This document shows, one piece after another, positions 12,217-24,124 of a DNA stretch of 64,000 bases. The notes under the pieces are model-generated. The model was given only the letters and a program-made list of their open reading frames with translations, ran no database searches and was not told the DNA's origin. A program made the translations under genes and the position numbers. This DNA comes from Protopterus annectens. Taxonomy: Eukaryota; Chordata; Ceratodontiformes; Protopteridae. Position 1 is the first letter of the stretch. Every line of letters starts with the position of its first letter. The stretch is taken from contig NC_056750.1 of NCBI RefSeq assembly GCF_019279795.1, forward strand, positions 697,267,894 to 697,331,893, read 5' to 3'.

Positions 12217-12264
<48 letters not shown>
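12217..12264. repeat. (TA)n microsatellite at DIRS copy 1 left end
   Basis: 48 bp of perfect TA repeats ending exactly at the outer end of DIRS copy 1 (GTACAGTTGTG at 12265). Confidence 0.95.
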
Positions 12265-12268
<4 letters not shown>

Positions 12269-12480
12269 AGTTGTGTACACTTACCATAAATGTACATGTT
12301 CGAGTGTATTCACTGTTGCAGTCATCACATTTGGGTTATCTGCTTCAGTAGCCCTCAGTCAGCCTGATTAACAAAGTCTTGGGTCCTGCGTCAGTTACTG
12401 TCCTTTCTTCCATGACGTCAGGTTGTCAGGGGTATAAAACATGCAGCCGATGCCATTACATCAGTTTTTCTTGCCCCAGA
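12265..12480. repeat. DIRS copy 1 left inverted terminal repeat
   Basis: From about 12310 to 12480 the sequence matches the reverse complement of 17596-17772 at the other end, including TCACTGTTGCAGTCATCACA, the TGACGTCA box and the TATAAAA box. The outermost ~41 bp (12265-12305) is unique to this end and reappears as a complement in the ICR. Confidence 0.9.
12413..12439 (+). promoter_or_regulatory. CRE + TATA motifs in left ITR
   Basis: TGACGTCA (12413-12420) is followed 12 bp later by TATAAAA (12433-12439) on the plus strand. A palindromic CRE-type site upstream of a TATA box looks like an RNA polymerase II core promoter. At this end it points into the element antisense to the genes. Confidence 0.55.
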
Positions 12481-12630
12481 TGTCAGGTGCCCCTAATGGG
12501 AAGCAATTAAATCTATAAGTATACAAGGTTATACCTCCAACAAAAAAGCAAATACACCAAAAAGCTTTTGAGCATAGTAAAGGAGAGTAGAGGTATAGCA
12601 AAAATAAGTAAGGGGGCTGGAGGGAGGGTA

Positions 12631-12714
12631 ACTCGAACATCTACATTTATGGTAAGTGTATACAACTGTACTATGTTCTTCATGTTTCACTGTTGCAGTC
12701 ATCACATTTGGGTA
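12631..12714. repeat. DIRS copy 1 internal complementary region (ICR)
   Basis: 12631-12671 is the reverse complement of the outer left end (12265-12305). 12673-12714 is the reverse complement of the outer right end (17748-17788). The ICR is thus the complement of both termini joined head to tail. In DIRS-1 this region is proposed to template rebuilding of the ends and circle formation. Confidence 0.88.
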
Positions 12715-12739
12715 GATTCCCAGAGCTAAGGATGGGAGG

Positions 12740-13870
12740 AGGAGTTTAGATAGCATTAGGACCAGCTATAAGGCCCTGCAAAACTGCAGTGGCAAAGCCA
12801 GCTCTGGATTTAGAAAAAATTAGCAGATGGTAATGCTTGGTGAAAGTATGTACAGAATTCCAGGTAGCAGCTTCTAGGATGTCCCTGGTAGGGACACCTC
12901 TGAGAAAGGCTGTAGAGGTAGATGCAGCCCTGGTTAAGTGGGGTCTGATCCCCTGTGGGACAGGTTTTCCATGGTGCTTGTAGCAGAAATTAATGGCCTA
13001 TCCATTTGGAAATGGTTTGCCTTGAAATAGCCTTCCCCTCTGCCCCTGCAACAAATGCCACCAACAGTTAGTCAGATTTCCTTTGAGGTTTAGTCCTGTC
13101 CAAGCACAATCTAAGTTGTCTGTGCACATCTAAGGAGTGCAGTATCCATTCCCCTTTGTTCTGTGGATTAGGAAAGAAGGTTGGCAAATGAATGGACTGA
13201 TTAAGGGTCACACTGGATACCACCTTGGGCATGAAGGAGGGATTGGCCTTGTGGACACCCTGTCCGCATGAAAGATGATGAAAGGCTCCACTGCCATGAG
13301 GGCCTATAATTCAGATACCCTCCTTGCTGAAGTGATTGCTAAAAGAAAAGCTATTTTCCAAGAAAGGAATTTTAAGTCTGTCATAACAGCTGGCTCGAAA
13401 GGAGGAAGAGTGAGTTTCTCCAATACAAAGTTAAGGTCCCAGGCTGGAGTTGGAGCTCTCCTGGGTGGTTGTAAATTTTTGGCTCCTGTGAGGAACTGCT
13501 TGAGCAGTGGATGAGAGAAGAGGGGAGGTTCTGTGTTATAATGAGCTGAAATGGCTGAGGCATGAATTTTGATGGAGGAGAAAGACAGGCCCTTGAGTTA
13601 AGTATTGTAAAATCTGAGGTAAATTGGGCACTGCTGTGCTCATCCCTTGAGACTGGTTCCAGGCACAGAATCTTTTCCTTTTTCAGCATAACATTTTCTA
13701 GTACTAGGCCTCCTTGCCTCTACAATGATATCCATCACTGGTTTACTGTGGGATGGTAAAGGAGAGATTAGGTAATTGGCCAGGCTGCTAGGTTCAGTGT
13801 TTGAAGCTGAGGGTGCAGGATCTGGTTCTCCTGCTGAGATAATAGGGTAGGAGTCTGAGGCAGGTGCCAT
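12740..13870 (-). pseudogene. DIRS copy 1 tyrosine recombinase, frameshifted
   Basis: The ATG at 13870 starts a frame (MAPASDSYP...) homologous to the intact recombinase of copy 2. It contains ARRPSTRKCYAEK near 13710-13680. A frameshift then follows and the frame ends at 13640. Downstream minus-strand sequence aligns with copy 2 to about 12740, with indels totalling a net loss of roughly 35 bp. The recombinase would join circular cDNA to the target; here it is dead. The start overlaps the end of the RT/RNase H frame, as in copy 2. Confidence 0.85.
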
Positions 13871-13969
13871 GGGGCCAACAGTGATACACTGCGCAAGAGA
13901 GGGTACCAGTGTTGGCATGGTCAGTCTGGTGCAATCAATCAAAATCATCCTTGGTTTGTCTTGTTTGAT

Positions 13970-15650
13970 CTTTAGTAGTACTTTGGAGAGCAGAGGCAGA
14001 GGATGAAAGGCATAAACTGATAGATTATTCCAGCTGAAGACAGAGCATCCACTTTCCAAGCTTGTTTGTGAGGAGTTCTTGTGCAAAATTTGTCCAATTG
14101 ATAGTTCTGGGGGGAGGCAAACAGATCTATATCTGGGCTCCCCCATTTGCTTGTCAACATGTTGAAAATCCTTGGTTCCAGCTTCCACTCGTGTGGGTCC
14201 ATGAGGTTTCTGCTTAGTTCGTCTGCCAGTGTATTTAGTTTTCCTGGCAGGAATTGAGCTTGTAGATGCACTTGGTAGCTCAGGGCTGTGTTCCAAAATG
14301 CCATGGCTAGTCTGCAGAGGGGGTAAGAATGTGTACCCCCCTGCTTGTTTATGTACCACATAACAGTGGTGTTGTCTGTCTTTACCATTAATTGTCCTGG
14401 AAGAATGTGGTCCTTGAAGGCTGTCAGAGCATTCATTTCTTTTTGATTGATATGCAGGTGCATTTGACTTGGGTTCCATTTGCCCTGAATGCACTTCCCT
14501 GCCAGGTGAGCCCCTCATGCATAGTCTGATGCATCTGTTGTTAGGGTTTGGGCGGCAGGGGGTAGAGTGAATGGTAGTCCCTTGTTTTGATGGCAGGCCT
14601 CTGCCCACCAAAGAAACTCTAGGCATAGGCAAGGTATGATAGGAATCATTGCTTCTAGATCCTGAGAATGCTGACCCCATAGGCTTTTTAGATACCATTG
14701 TAGTTTCCTCATATGCAGTCTTGCATATGGAATTAGAAGAATGCAGGAGGCCATGAACCCCAAGGCTTGTAGTATTTGCCTTGCAGATAGCAGGATTTTT
14801 GTGACCATTTGTTTGAAGTAGGTTGTCAAATGAATTTGTTTCTCTGGCATGAGGAAAGCCATCTGGGAAGTTGTATTCAAGCTTGCTCCTAGGAATATAA
14901 TTTGTTGACAGGGTACCAGGTGTGATTTCTTTTTGTTTATGGTGTACCCCGGACAAGTAAGCACTCTTTGTACAAAGGCCAGATGATTCAAAATTATGTC
15001 CTGGCTTTCTGCCTGAATTAGACAATCATCCAGGTATGGGTATATTTGAATATTTCTTTGCCTGCAAAATGCAATGAATGGAGCTCGACACTTTGTGAAT
15101 ACCCTGGGTGCTGTAGATATGCCAAAGGGTAGTGCACAGAACTGATGGTGCGTGTAGCCTGCTTTGAAGCGTAGGTATATTCTGCAAAATTCCCTGATTG
15201 GGATGTGCAGGTATGCTTCCTTTAAATCTAGTGTTGCCATCCAGGCATCTTTACCTAGCATAGGGAGCAACTGGTGAAGAGTCAGCATCTTGAATTTTGG
15301 AATCACCAAAAAGGTGTTTAGAGTAGACAGGTCCAGGATAGGACGCTATAAACTGTCTTTTCTGGGTACCAGGAAAAGTCCCGAGTAGAAACCTTGTCCC
15401 TTTTCCTCTTCTGGTACCAACTGAATAGCCCCATGCTTAAGAGAGAAAATACTTGCTTTTGGGCCTCTGCCCACTGATTTGGGGGTAGATCTGGCCATCC
15501 GCTTGGTGTTGGTAATGTGTGGAAGTGAAATCTGTATCTCTGGAACACTATATTTAAAACCCATTTGTCTTGGGTAATGAATTCCCAGTTCTTTGCATGA
15601 AGAGCAATCTTTCCCCCCAAAGGGGCAGTCAGTTGAGAAGTGCTTGGAAG
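13970..15650 (-). pseudogene. DIRS copy 1 RT/RNase H
   Basis: Minus-strand domains in order: RT entry PLGGKIALHAKNWEFITQDK (about 15630-15570); FLVPRK and PILDLST; TLDLKEAYLHIPI with the first catalytic Asp (about 15240-15200); ALPFGISTAP; and YLDDCLIQ with the catalytic Asp pair (about 15040). RNase H follows: TTDASDYA (Asp), HINQKEM (Glu), VKTDNTTVMWYINK (Asp), and ADELSRNL. The clean frame 15309-14515 ends in a stop just after DASDYA, and the RNase H continues at 14463-13972. A frameshift near 15.35 kb separates the RT entry. All catalytic residues are visible but the gene is broken. Confidence 0.9.
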
Positions 15651-15846
15651 TTTTAAAGAGAAGTCATTGAGACAGTTTACCATAGGGGGGAGTTTTATTA
15701 CTCCCAGATTTGGAAGTGGAGGCCCCCCACTGCTTAGTCCTGTGCGTACCCTGGGACTGAAGCTGGGAGCTCTGCTGGATCTGGGTTTGGACTGAGAAGG
15801 TCTGGAAGAGGTAGGAAAGGACCAATTCTTGGAAGTCCAATGCCTA

Positions 15847-17471
15847 CTAAACCTTGGAGGTTGTACTTGTAAAAAAATCTTTAACAGTTTGCATAGATGT
15901 AGCTTTTTCCTCCATATTTTTAAGAACTTCTTCTGCGTTGTTGCCAAACAGGTGGTCCTGGTTTAAGGGAGCATCCAGTAATTTTGCTTTAACATGATCT
16001 GGCAAGGATTGCTCCTTAAGCCAAGCATGCCTTCTAAGTAAAGACCCAGTTACAGCAGCCCTGCAAGATGCCTCTAGTGAATCAAAACCACATTGCAAAG
16101 TATGTTTTCCAACTTGTTCAGCTGAATGCAGTAAATCCTTATTTTCAGCACAATCAGGAATCAACATCATTTTCTGTTTAAACAATCCAATAATATGCTG
16201 CTGATACTTTAACATATGAAAATGGCAGTTTAAGGCCCTAATGGCCAAAGTTGCAGAAGTGTATACCTTCTTACCCCATCTATCCAGCGCCCTGGAGTCT
16301 CTATCAGAGGGGGTAGGATTTTTGGCAGTAGTAGCTTTAATACCCTTGGGTCCCTGTGAAATGGTCTCAGGATCCGCAGTAGGATTTTTAAAAAGGAACT
16401 TGAGAGAGTCAGGGACCCTGTAATATCTATCAGGTTTTCTGGGAGCAGGAGGTAAAGAGTCAGGGGCCAAGCTAGATTCCGAAAAGGCATCATCAACAAT
16501 GTCTAGTACAGGAGGTATGGCTAAAGGCCTGTGCTGGGGCAGTAGTAAGAAATCCGTAAGCCTCTTTTTAGAATCAGAGAAATCCTGACTTTCCCAATGA
16601 AAATGCTCCCTGAGAGTATGCAAGGTTTCACCAAAAGAGAAATCCTCTGGGGGAGAAGCAGAGGGAATAGAGTCCTCAGCATCAGAATCCTCATAGGTAG
16701 ATAAGGGTAAATCCTTGTCATCAGAGGAAACAGAAATTTCAGAATCCTGGTCAGAAGTATCATAAGCAAACTCAGTCCTAGGTCTCTTAGAGGGGGAAGA
16801 CTGGCTTCCCCTGATTAAAGTAATAAGGTCTTCAGCCATTCTTATCATTTGTTTTTTAGGCATAGAGGCCTGACCATGCGGTCTGGGCATCAGTTTTCTA
16901 GGCATGGTTCGGGTTATAGCCCTTGAAGAAGAAGATGGCATTGGTTTAATACGCAAGTCAGTAGGCCTGAATACATCCTCAGAAGCCGGTGCCTGCACAG
17001 CGGCTCTGGACCCATCCAAGATAGAGACATCCGCAGGTTCCACAGTTGAAGCATCTTGCGGCATACCAGACTTCGAATGGGTCTCAGTAGATGCCTGCGA
17101 ATCTGAAGTAGCAGGTATCAGGGGCTGTGAAAGCACCTCACCGAGTACCAGTGAACTGGTGACTGGCTTAGGAGAAACATTATTGGCAGCTTTAGACCTA
17201 GGCGCCTGTCTCTGTCATTATCTTTGCGCTTTTTCAGAATGTCAGTAGTTGGATGGCTTACCGAAGACATATCAGGATAATTGAAACGAGCACCAAAATA
17301 TTTAGAAGCGAAAATATACTGACGATGGATAGTTCGTGTTTTAAATAAGGCACAAAACTGACAGCGAGATACGTCGTGGTCAGTGCCTAGGCAAGGAATG
17401 CAGTACAAATGAAAATCTTTATGAGGTATTTGCTTTCCACAAGTAATACAATTATTTACTTTTACTGACAT
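15847..17471 (-). pseudogene. DIRS copy 1 gag-like ORF with N-terminal zinc motif
   Basis: Translation starts at 17471 (MSVKVNNC). The N-terminus has three CxxC pairs (CITC, CIPC, CQFC) with His between, a zinc-binding pattern like that in copy 2. A KKRKDNDRDR basic stretch follows. A frameshift near 17.2 kb moves the rest to the frame open from 17136 to 15847 (429 codons): a Ser/Pro-rich and acidic middle, then a conserved part (RDSRALDRWGKKVYT, RRHAWLKEQSLPDHVK). Gag would package the RNA intermediate. Identity rests on position 5' of RT and on conservation between the two copies. Confidence 0.82.
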
Positions 17472-17595
17472 CGGTTTAGAGCAAGAAAAAGTTTCCCCAG
17501 TGGGGTACTTAGCTTTTAGTTGAAGACTTCGGTTCTGAAACTCTAAAACGAAAATTCATAAGTCGGCTGACCGGCACTTGTGAACTGCTTCTGCT

Positions 17596-17784
17596 TCGGG
17601 CACCGCACGACAAGAAAGACTGATGTAATGGCGTCAGCTGCATGTTTTATACCCCTGACGACCTGACGTCACAGAAGAAGGGACAGCAACCGACGTAGGA
17701 CCCAAGACTTTGTTTATCAGGCCGACTGAGGCTACTGCAAGTAGATAACCCAAATGTGATGACTGCAACAGTGAAACACGAAGA

Positions 17785-17788
<4 letters not shown>
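17596..17788. repeat. DIRS copy 1 right inverted terminal repeat
   Basis: Reverse complement of the left ITR over about 175 bp. It carries the minus-strand promoter motifs and lies 5' of gag. It ends GAAGAACAC and runs directly into a CA/TA microsatellite. Confidence 0.9.
17645..17671 (-). promoter_or_regulatory. CRE + TATA motifs driving DIRS copy 1 genes
   Basis: On the minus strand TGACGTCA (17671-17664) precedes TATAAAA (17651-17645). The gag ATG lies about 175 nt downstream (17471), a sensible 5' leader. The same pair occurs in the other ITR and in copy 2, so it is an element feature. Confidence 0.6.

Positions 17789-17856
<68 letters not shown>
17785..17856. repeat. (AC)n(AT)n microsatellite at DIRS copy 1 right end
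   Basis: About 16 bp of AC followed by ~55 bp of AT repeats. With the (TA)n on the other side, this suggests that the element split a pre-existing alternating tract. Confidence 0.93.
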
Positions 17857-17859
<3 letters not shown>

Positions 17860-19056
17860 CAAAGATGGTATTTAAATATGGGTCAAAATTAATATTTTAA
17901 ACTTAATGACATGAGGGCTCAATGCTTAAATATACTACATACCTAAAGTTGAGGAAAACCTGATGTTATACTGCAGCCAAACATAATGGAAATCTGAGAT
18001 GGAGAAAGAAAATAATATAATAATCTACTACTTTTATCAACATTCTCTTGATAACACTGTACCAAGAGAAAATCTGCAGTCGCTGAAAATAAAACAGTAA
18101 TTAAAAACACAGAACAGTGATCCACTGGAAAAATGTGCCAGGACTAGAAAAAGTGCAAGAAAACAAAAGTTTAATATTAAAGTTTTCTTTTCTTGCTTAA
18201 TTTTTTTTTTTTTTTTTTTAGTTCTGGCACATCTTTTTTTCTGATGTATCACTGTTCTGTGTTTTTGGTAGATAGCATTTTGTGAGAAACACTTTTTAAT
18301 AACTGTACCTTCTTTATTAAATGTAGGAAAAGCCTGACTGCAGAAACATCAAGAGCACTAGTACTTACCTTCATATAGTAATATTCCTGATAAACAGCAA
18401 CAAATAAAGAAACACAGCATGGTAAGATAAGAATAGAACCAAGCTCAGCTGATTGATAACAGGGAAAGAAAAATCATAAATCAGGTAGACCAACTAAGAA
18501 AAAAACGAATGAACAAGCAACAAAAAACTGACATCTCTCTTACGTTTTGAGTCCAGTATTCTCCAGAACCAGATACTCCAGGTTACTAGATTTACTGATT
18601 GTATGCAGGATCTGTTCAATTACATCTGCTCCCTAAAACAGAAAATTACATAATAAACCTTCCTATACACCATGCATATGATTTGTCTATTAGCAAAACT
18701 GGAGAAGCAACCAACAAGCTGAACTATACGTGGCTAATATCAGACAAAACGTTACAATTTTCTCAAGCTTTACCTTTAAGCTGAGTGAATTTCAACATGT
18801 TATATGACTACCCAGTGATACTAGATTATCTTAAATATGGGCATTTAGATTTAGTAAGCTTTATCATCTTAAAATAAAATTTCCATGCAGACGCACTGTA
18901 AATATGTTTAGTTCATAATATGACACAGTCTCATTTTCAAAGCTTATCTGCCTTTAGCAATCATTCTGAGCAGGAATTGCTCAGTGTGGCTAAAGCAACA
19001 AGAGTAAGAAAATATGATAACTTGATTTCTGCTTTTTAAGTGTGTGTGTGTGTGTG

Positions 19057-19130
<74 letters not shown>

Positions 19131-19980
19131 CAAAAGAAGAAAGAGAATACTAGAAGATGCATGCATGTTTATGACACTGATGTATGTTGTTAACAGAAAA
19201 CATGGTGTTCTATCTTTTTAATGCATGCAAAGTGCAAATATGTATTTGCTACCCTTTGCCAGTGGAAAAGAGTAGAGGGTGTACATAAGAACAAAAGATA
19301 AAAAAAATCAACTTTTTATAAATGAGAGCAAAAAGAGATTTGATGAATAAAAAGGAACGGGACAGACTGTGGGTCAACTAATATAACAAGTGATGGATTT
19401 CCTGGTATGAACATACAGGAGGAGGTAGGATTTAAAACAAAAAATAGAATATGGCAAAATGATTGTGAAAGAAGGACCCCAGAACCACAAGACAGTTGTT
19501 AACAGATAAAGGAGTGTGCCCTGGGTAATTATAGGAACTGAGAAAAATATGAAAGGTGACATTTGATACAAGATGGGGCTTTGAGAGCAGCAGAAGAGAA
19601 ACACACAGACTGAAAAAAGATGGAAGTAACCCCTCAGTTGTAAAACCAGTTACCGGCTAGGCAAGACTTCTACTCTATTCTAAAGTCTGGTATGGCGGCA
19701 GGTTTATATATCAAGAGGACATGTGTGTTGTTATTTAGACCGAATAGGCTGACTTTCCTTTAATTTGAGAATGCACTGCCTATTTTCATCCTACATGACT
19801 TATTAAACTTCAAACTATAATCAGTAGAAATATACAGTCATACATTTTACATCAAGAAGTGATCATCACAGGTGTACCGTAAAACATGCCAAATGATTCC
19901 TAGACACATCAAGAGCAACATTGATTTCCATCTGCACTTACTTTCAAATTAACTACAATGTCTTGTCTCAGGAATAAATT
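17857..19980. other. No recognisable gene; poly-T and (TG)n
   Basis: AT-rich DNA. A 19-base T run at 18201-18219 and a long (TG)n tract at 19040-19130 are the only clear structures. No domain was recognised in either strand. Confidence 0.45.
19040..19130. repeat. (TG)n microsatellite
   Basis: About 90 bp of TG repeats with one GAGAG interruption near 19056-19060. Confidence 0.97.
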
Positions 19981-20810
19981 GTATGTTTGATCAAGAAGTT
20001 TACACTTTCACTTTCTCCAGCCTGTTTTTAATCCTTTTATAGATGAAACAAAAAGCTTTTCAAAGTTAACCTCAGTTAAATGGAACCACCTCCCAACCAA
20101 TATAACAAAAATAAGTAACTGCAAAAAAGCTAGTAGACTATTTCATGGGCAATCTATTCTGCAAATGCTTCAGAGAAAATGGTTAACATGAGGTATACCC
20201 TTTACTCTGCAAATATTAGCTCTCTCCAAGGGCAACCTTTAAAAATAGACACAAATAAATTAAAGCTTTAAATACATACACTGAATCCCCTACCTTTGAA
20301 ATATAAAGAGTTGACGTTCCCTTTCATCTTTTCCTGCTACTTAGCCCTCATGAAAGACCCCCACATACATCTGTTAAAATTCTTCTAAAAGTAAATTCAC
20401 CAACTCTAGGTTGCCCAGAAGTAATAATCCCCTGTAAATCTTGAATGTCTACAGAATCCCCAAATTTAATACATATTGCCAATAAGTCTTTCAAAAACTA
20501 TATATTACTTCTAACTTTTTATCTATTTTGTTAAAATAATTATATAGTGTGTCACAATTTCCCCTTATCATTTTTAGAATGCAACATATTAATTCATGTC
20601 TATTCTGTCTGCCCTCTATGCAGAGAAAGTGTTTATTAACTTTAATTCTGCCCTGTATTGATGTAACTCATGTTTTTATTGTTTCAGGTAAGGGTGGGAA
20701 AGGGTCCCTGGATCACTCTACTCACCCTGTTAACAAAGCTGAATGAATAGATGAATGAATGGATGGATGAATAAATTAATAAATAAATTAAACTAAAATA
20801 AAATAAACAT
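19980..20810 (+). mobile_element. L2-like LINE 3' end relic
   Basis: 20041-20182 encodes KSFSKLTSVKWNHLPTNITK and then SNCKKASRLF, ending at a stop. This is the 'WN-LP--I---S---FK' ending of L2-type ORF2. About 560 bp further, GGTCCCTGGATCACTCTACT is followed by GAATGAATAGATGAATG and AATAAATAAAT repeats (20736-20800), a usual L2 3' tail. No RT part remains. Confidence 0.5.
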
Positions 20811-21150
20811 TTTCTTAGAAATCAAGGATCTCTAGTCTGCTCATATCAAGTGTGTCCAGTCCACAGTGATCAGGGAACAGCTGGTGTATATGATCAGCTA
20901 CAAACACCTCCTGCAAGCTGCAATTACCAAGAGGCAAGTAAATAGGTTTCCATCTTTGGAAGAAACAAATGCTGGATAAACAGCCAACCTTTGTTCTGTG
21001 CTTTGTTATACAGATTTGATAATTAAATATGTAATGTTTCATTTTAGTTATTTGTATGAGTGGCATCTTTTAAAAAAAACTGTACATAATGTGCTTGATA
21101 AAGTAATTAAAACAAACCGGTAGGCATACAGCACATATTCAAATTATTTG
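20810..21150. other. No recognisable gene
   Basis: Short AT-rich stretch between the L2 tail and the direct-repeat region; nothing recognised. Confidence 0.4.
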
Positions 21151-22490
21151 GCCTGGTCCTCTTCTATAAACACATCACACTGAATGAAGTTTGACAACCT
21201 TTATTAAACTTCCATAAACATAACTTTGTTAACCAATTTATTAATTACAACTGACACATAGTATAGTTGATATTAATCACAGCATAAACATTCATGTAAT
21301 TTTAACTTGGACAGCGTGACCTCGCTCATCCTGACCCAGTAAGCAATTTAGATAGCGTGACCTCGCTCATCCTGACCCAGTAAGCAATTTAGATAGCATG
21401 ACCTCGCTCATCCTGACCCAGTAAGCAGTGTCCATACCTCCACTCACTTGCTTTACTTATGAAGCAGTGTCCCACCACTCACTTCATTTACCACTTATTG
21501 AATCAAACATCCAACCAAATAAGCAGCATCCTTACCTCTGCTCGCTTATTTTACTTTTCAACCACCATTCAACTTTGCACTTTCCTTTCCCAACTCTTTG
21601 AAATGATCATCCAATGCCAGAGGGGAAACAGAAGGCGGCAAGTGTTCCCCTCTTCTCTACCCTACCCAGACTGATAAAATAAGCACAATCTTCACTACTC
21701 CACCAAAAAAGGGAAGGGAGGGCAGGTGGCAAATTCATGCCAAAATGTGATTCCTTACCCAGTTACACTTGCATAAACCCCTTAAGCCCCTCCTTATCCT
21801 TACCTCATTTCCTCCCAATCATCTCTCATTCCCACTTAACCCTTTCATCCTCCTACCCTCTTAATTCCCACTACTATATTTATCCAACCCCCACCTGAAG
21901 ATGTCCCTAGACAAACTGGTTTGTTACCAAACCTCATTTGTCCTGGTCCCCTTCAATAGACACATCACACCGAATGATGTTTGATGACCTTTATTAAACT
22001 TCCATAAACATAACTTTGTTAACCAATATTAATTACAACTGACACATAGTATAGTTGATATTAATCACAGCATAAACATCCATGTAATGTTAACTAGGAC
22101 AGCGTGACCTCGCTCATCCTGACCCAGTAAGCAGCATCCATGCTTCCACTCATGTACTTTACTTATGAAGCAGCGTGCCACCACTCATTTCATTTACCAT
22201 ATATTGAATTACACATCCAATCAAATAAGCAGTGTCCTTACCTCCGCTCGCTTATTTAACTTATGAAGCAGCATCCCATCACTCACTTCATTTACCATTT
22301 ATTGAATTAAACATCCAACCAAATAAGCAGCATCCTTACTACCACTCGCTTATTTAACTTATCAAGCAGAATTCAGCTGCGTACTTTCCTTTCCCAACTC
22401 ACTGAAATGAACATATAACACCAGAAGGGTAACAGAAGAGGGCAAGCCTGCCCCTCTTCTCTGCTCACCAGCCTGACCAGGCTGTTCCCC
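21151..22490. repeat. ~0.8-kb direct repeat, two copies
   Basis: Copy 1 begins near 21151 (CTCTTCTATAAACACATCAC) and copy 2 near 21947 (CCCTTCAATAGACACATCAC). They share CCTTTATTAAACTTCCATAA, TAGTATAGTTGATATTAATC, the CGTGACCTCGCTCATCCTGA motif and CTTTCCTTTCCCAACTC. Copy 2 is recognisable to about 22490. Both contain degenerate subrepeats of the AAGCAGxxTCC type. No coding motif was found. A part of the unit (about 21735-21940) recurs at 33550-33780. Confidence 0.8.
21311..21434. repeat. 41-bp tandem repeat, three copies
   Basis: The unit (AGCGTGACCTCGCTCATCCT plus a tail with CCCAGTAAGCA) repeats three times with period 41 (starts near 21313, 21354 and 21395). The copies are nearly identical. 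Copy 2 of the larger repeat has only one such unit. Confidence 0.9.
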
Positions 22491-24120
22491 GTCTCTCCTA
22501 CCAAACTTCCAACAACCTAACTGCCCATTAAAAGGCATTAAGTCAGACATCATTCAGTGTACTCCATCCTCTCTAAACAAACTGAATCCATGTCATCACC
22601 TCCCAAAGCCTTATCACATAAATAGCCAAAGTAGCCAATTGTTTAAACAGCTAAAATCAAACCACTAGTCCCTCTCCAATGCTAATGTAACAAACCATAA
22701 TCTCATAACCTAGCATAACCTCTGTATATTAGCTAAATTCTCACTTACCTAACTACCAAGAGAAACTTGGTAATGATTCCCAGGTCATTACCTACCAACT
22801 GTACCACCAGAACACTAAACTGAATGCCACTCAAAACCACACAAGGACAATTGCATACCATCATGCCAAACTGCAACCCCATTTGCCGCCCAATGAATAT
22901 AATAATGACCAAATGAGATTTCCTTTCAAAAATCAATTTAATAGCAATTCTGCATCACACCAACTATCCATTATAAGCAATAAGACATTTAAACAACCAT
23001 CATAGCATTTTAGCAGCACGAACAACTCAACCCATACCACTGCCACATTAAACAAATGAAAATGAACCCTAATCCCCCACAACACCCTCTGAGCCTCCTA
23101 TGTCAGATTAACATGAAACTCCAAATATTCAACATCCCCCCAATCATCCTTCCATCCAGCAAGCCACAAACCAGCATCCCCAAATTATGTCCCCCAACCC
23201 AATACCACATGCCACATTTGTCTGCAAATGCAATTTTCCATCAACATCCCTACCCATCTGCCAAAAGGCCATCCCACTGAAATGCCCCAAAAGGCACCAC
23301 AATGGTAAAACAATGCACCATCTTACTAAACCTCACACAAAACTACTCAAGTAAACTGGCCGACATGCAACCTCAGGAGCCCAAAAAGCTGAATGTCCTT
23401 AATTCATTGCTTGTCCTTGGATTTATATTCAAGGCTTTCTTTTCCATTTGTTACCTTTGCATCTGGTAAGAAATTAAAACATGGCCCACATCTGCAAGGA
23501 ATACCAAAATAATGCCTTGCTTAGGCTTTCTAATTTCAGAGTAGACAATGAAGCACCAGTTCCTCACATATCCTATGTACTGTCAAGTTACACATGTACC
23601 AAATCACCTCCTATCAGCCCGAAACATAATTCAAGTGGTACAAGTGAGAGTAGTTTTCAAGACCTTAACCTGGTATGTGACAGTAGCAGAACCCGCTTGA
23701 GGAATAAATTCATCTCCTAGAAGATAACTACCTTTTGGAACAACTCCCGTTTCATGTCAAATATTGCATTGGCCATCTACAAACACCATTTGAACACCTG
23801 GATGGATAATCAGAAATTTACCCCAGGTGTTCCTCCCATGTCTCCTTGGACAAGAGCAATAGGTGCTGCACTTGGGCAAAAAGGGCTGAACTTGGCTAAC
23901 TCATAAGGTGCCCCAGAACCAATAGCCTAGTAATTTCCTATGATCATGTGAGTAGTGTGACTCCACCCCCACTTGCAGGAACCCCAGTCTCCCCTTAAAT
24001 AATCCTCAACCCTGCTTTGCCCTGCCCCCAACATACCTCCTCCTCACTTACCCCTACACTACCCTAATCCTCACCAACTGTGATGTGCCTTAATGAGCAC
24101 CGAATAAAGTAAGGTTACCA
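22490..24120. other. No recognisable gene
   Basis: C/A-rich, low-G plus strand with no conserved protein motif. The last ~180 bp (23.94-24.12 kb) has TTAAATAA and AATAAA motifs that could belong to a solo LTR or other repeat, but no ends could be defined. Confidence 0.4.
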
Positions 24121-24124
24121 ACTA

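Larger units (their letters stand above)
12265..17788 (-). mobile_element. DIRS-type tyrosine-recombinase retrotransposon, copy 1
   Basis: A 5.5 kb element with inverted terminal repeats, read on the minus strand: gag (17471-15850), RT/RNase H (about 15650-13970), tyrosine recombinase (13870-12740), internal complementary region (12631-12714). There are no LTRs and no flanking target-site duplication. DIRS elements integrate a circular DNA through their recombinase, which explains the lack of duplication. It shares family, order and orientation with copy 2 (27.41-32.95 kb). Each ORF has frameshifts or stops. Confidence 0.93.

Noticed and set aside
13640-15025. 461-codon minus-strand open frame as a gene
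   Set aside because: Most of it is out of frame over the RT/RNase H of DIRS copy 1. Only the last ~75 codons are the real start of the tyrosine recombinase.
16904-17248. Plus-strand open frame of 114 codons
   Set aside because: It is antisense to the DIRS gag-like ORF and has no homology of its own.
18944-19162. Open frame with a His-Thr repeat
   Set aside because: It is translation of the (TG)n microsatellite.
21311-21434. CRISPR array
   Set aside because: The 41-bp units follow each other without unique spacers, and the genome is eukaryotic; it is a tandem repeat.
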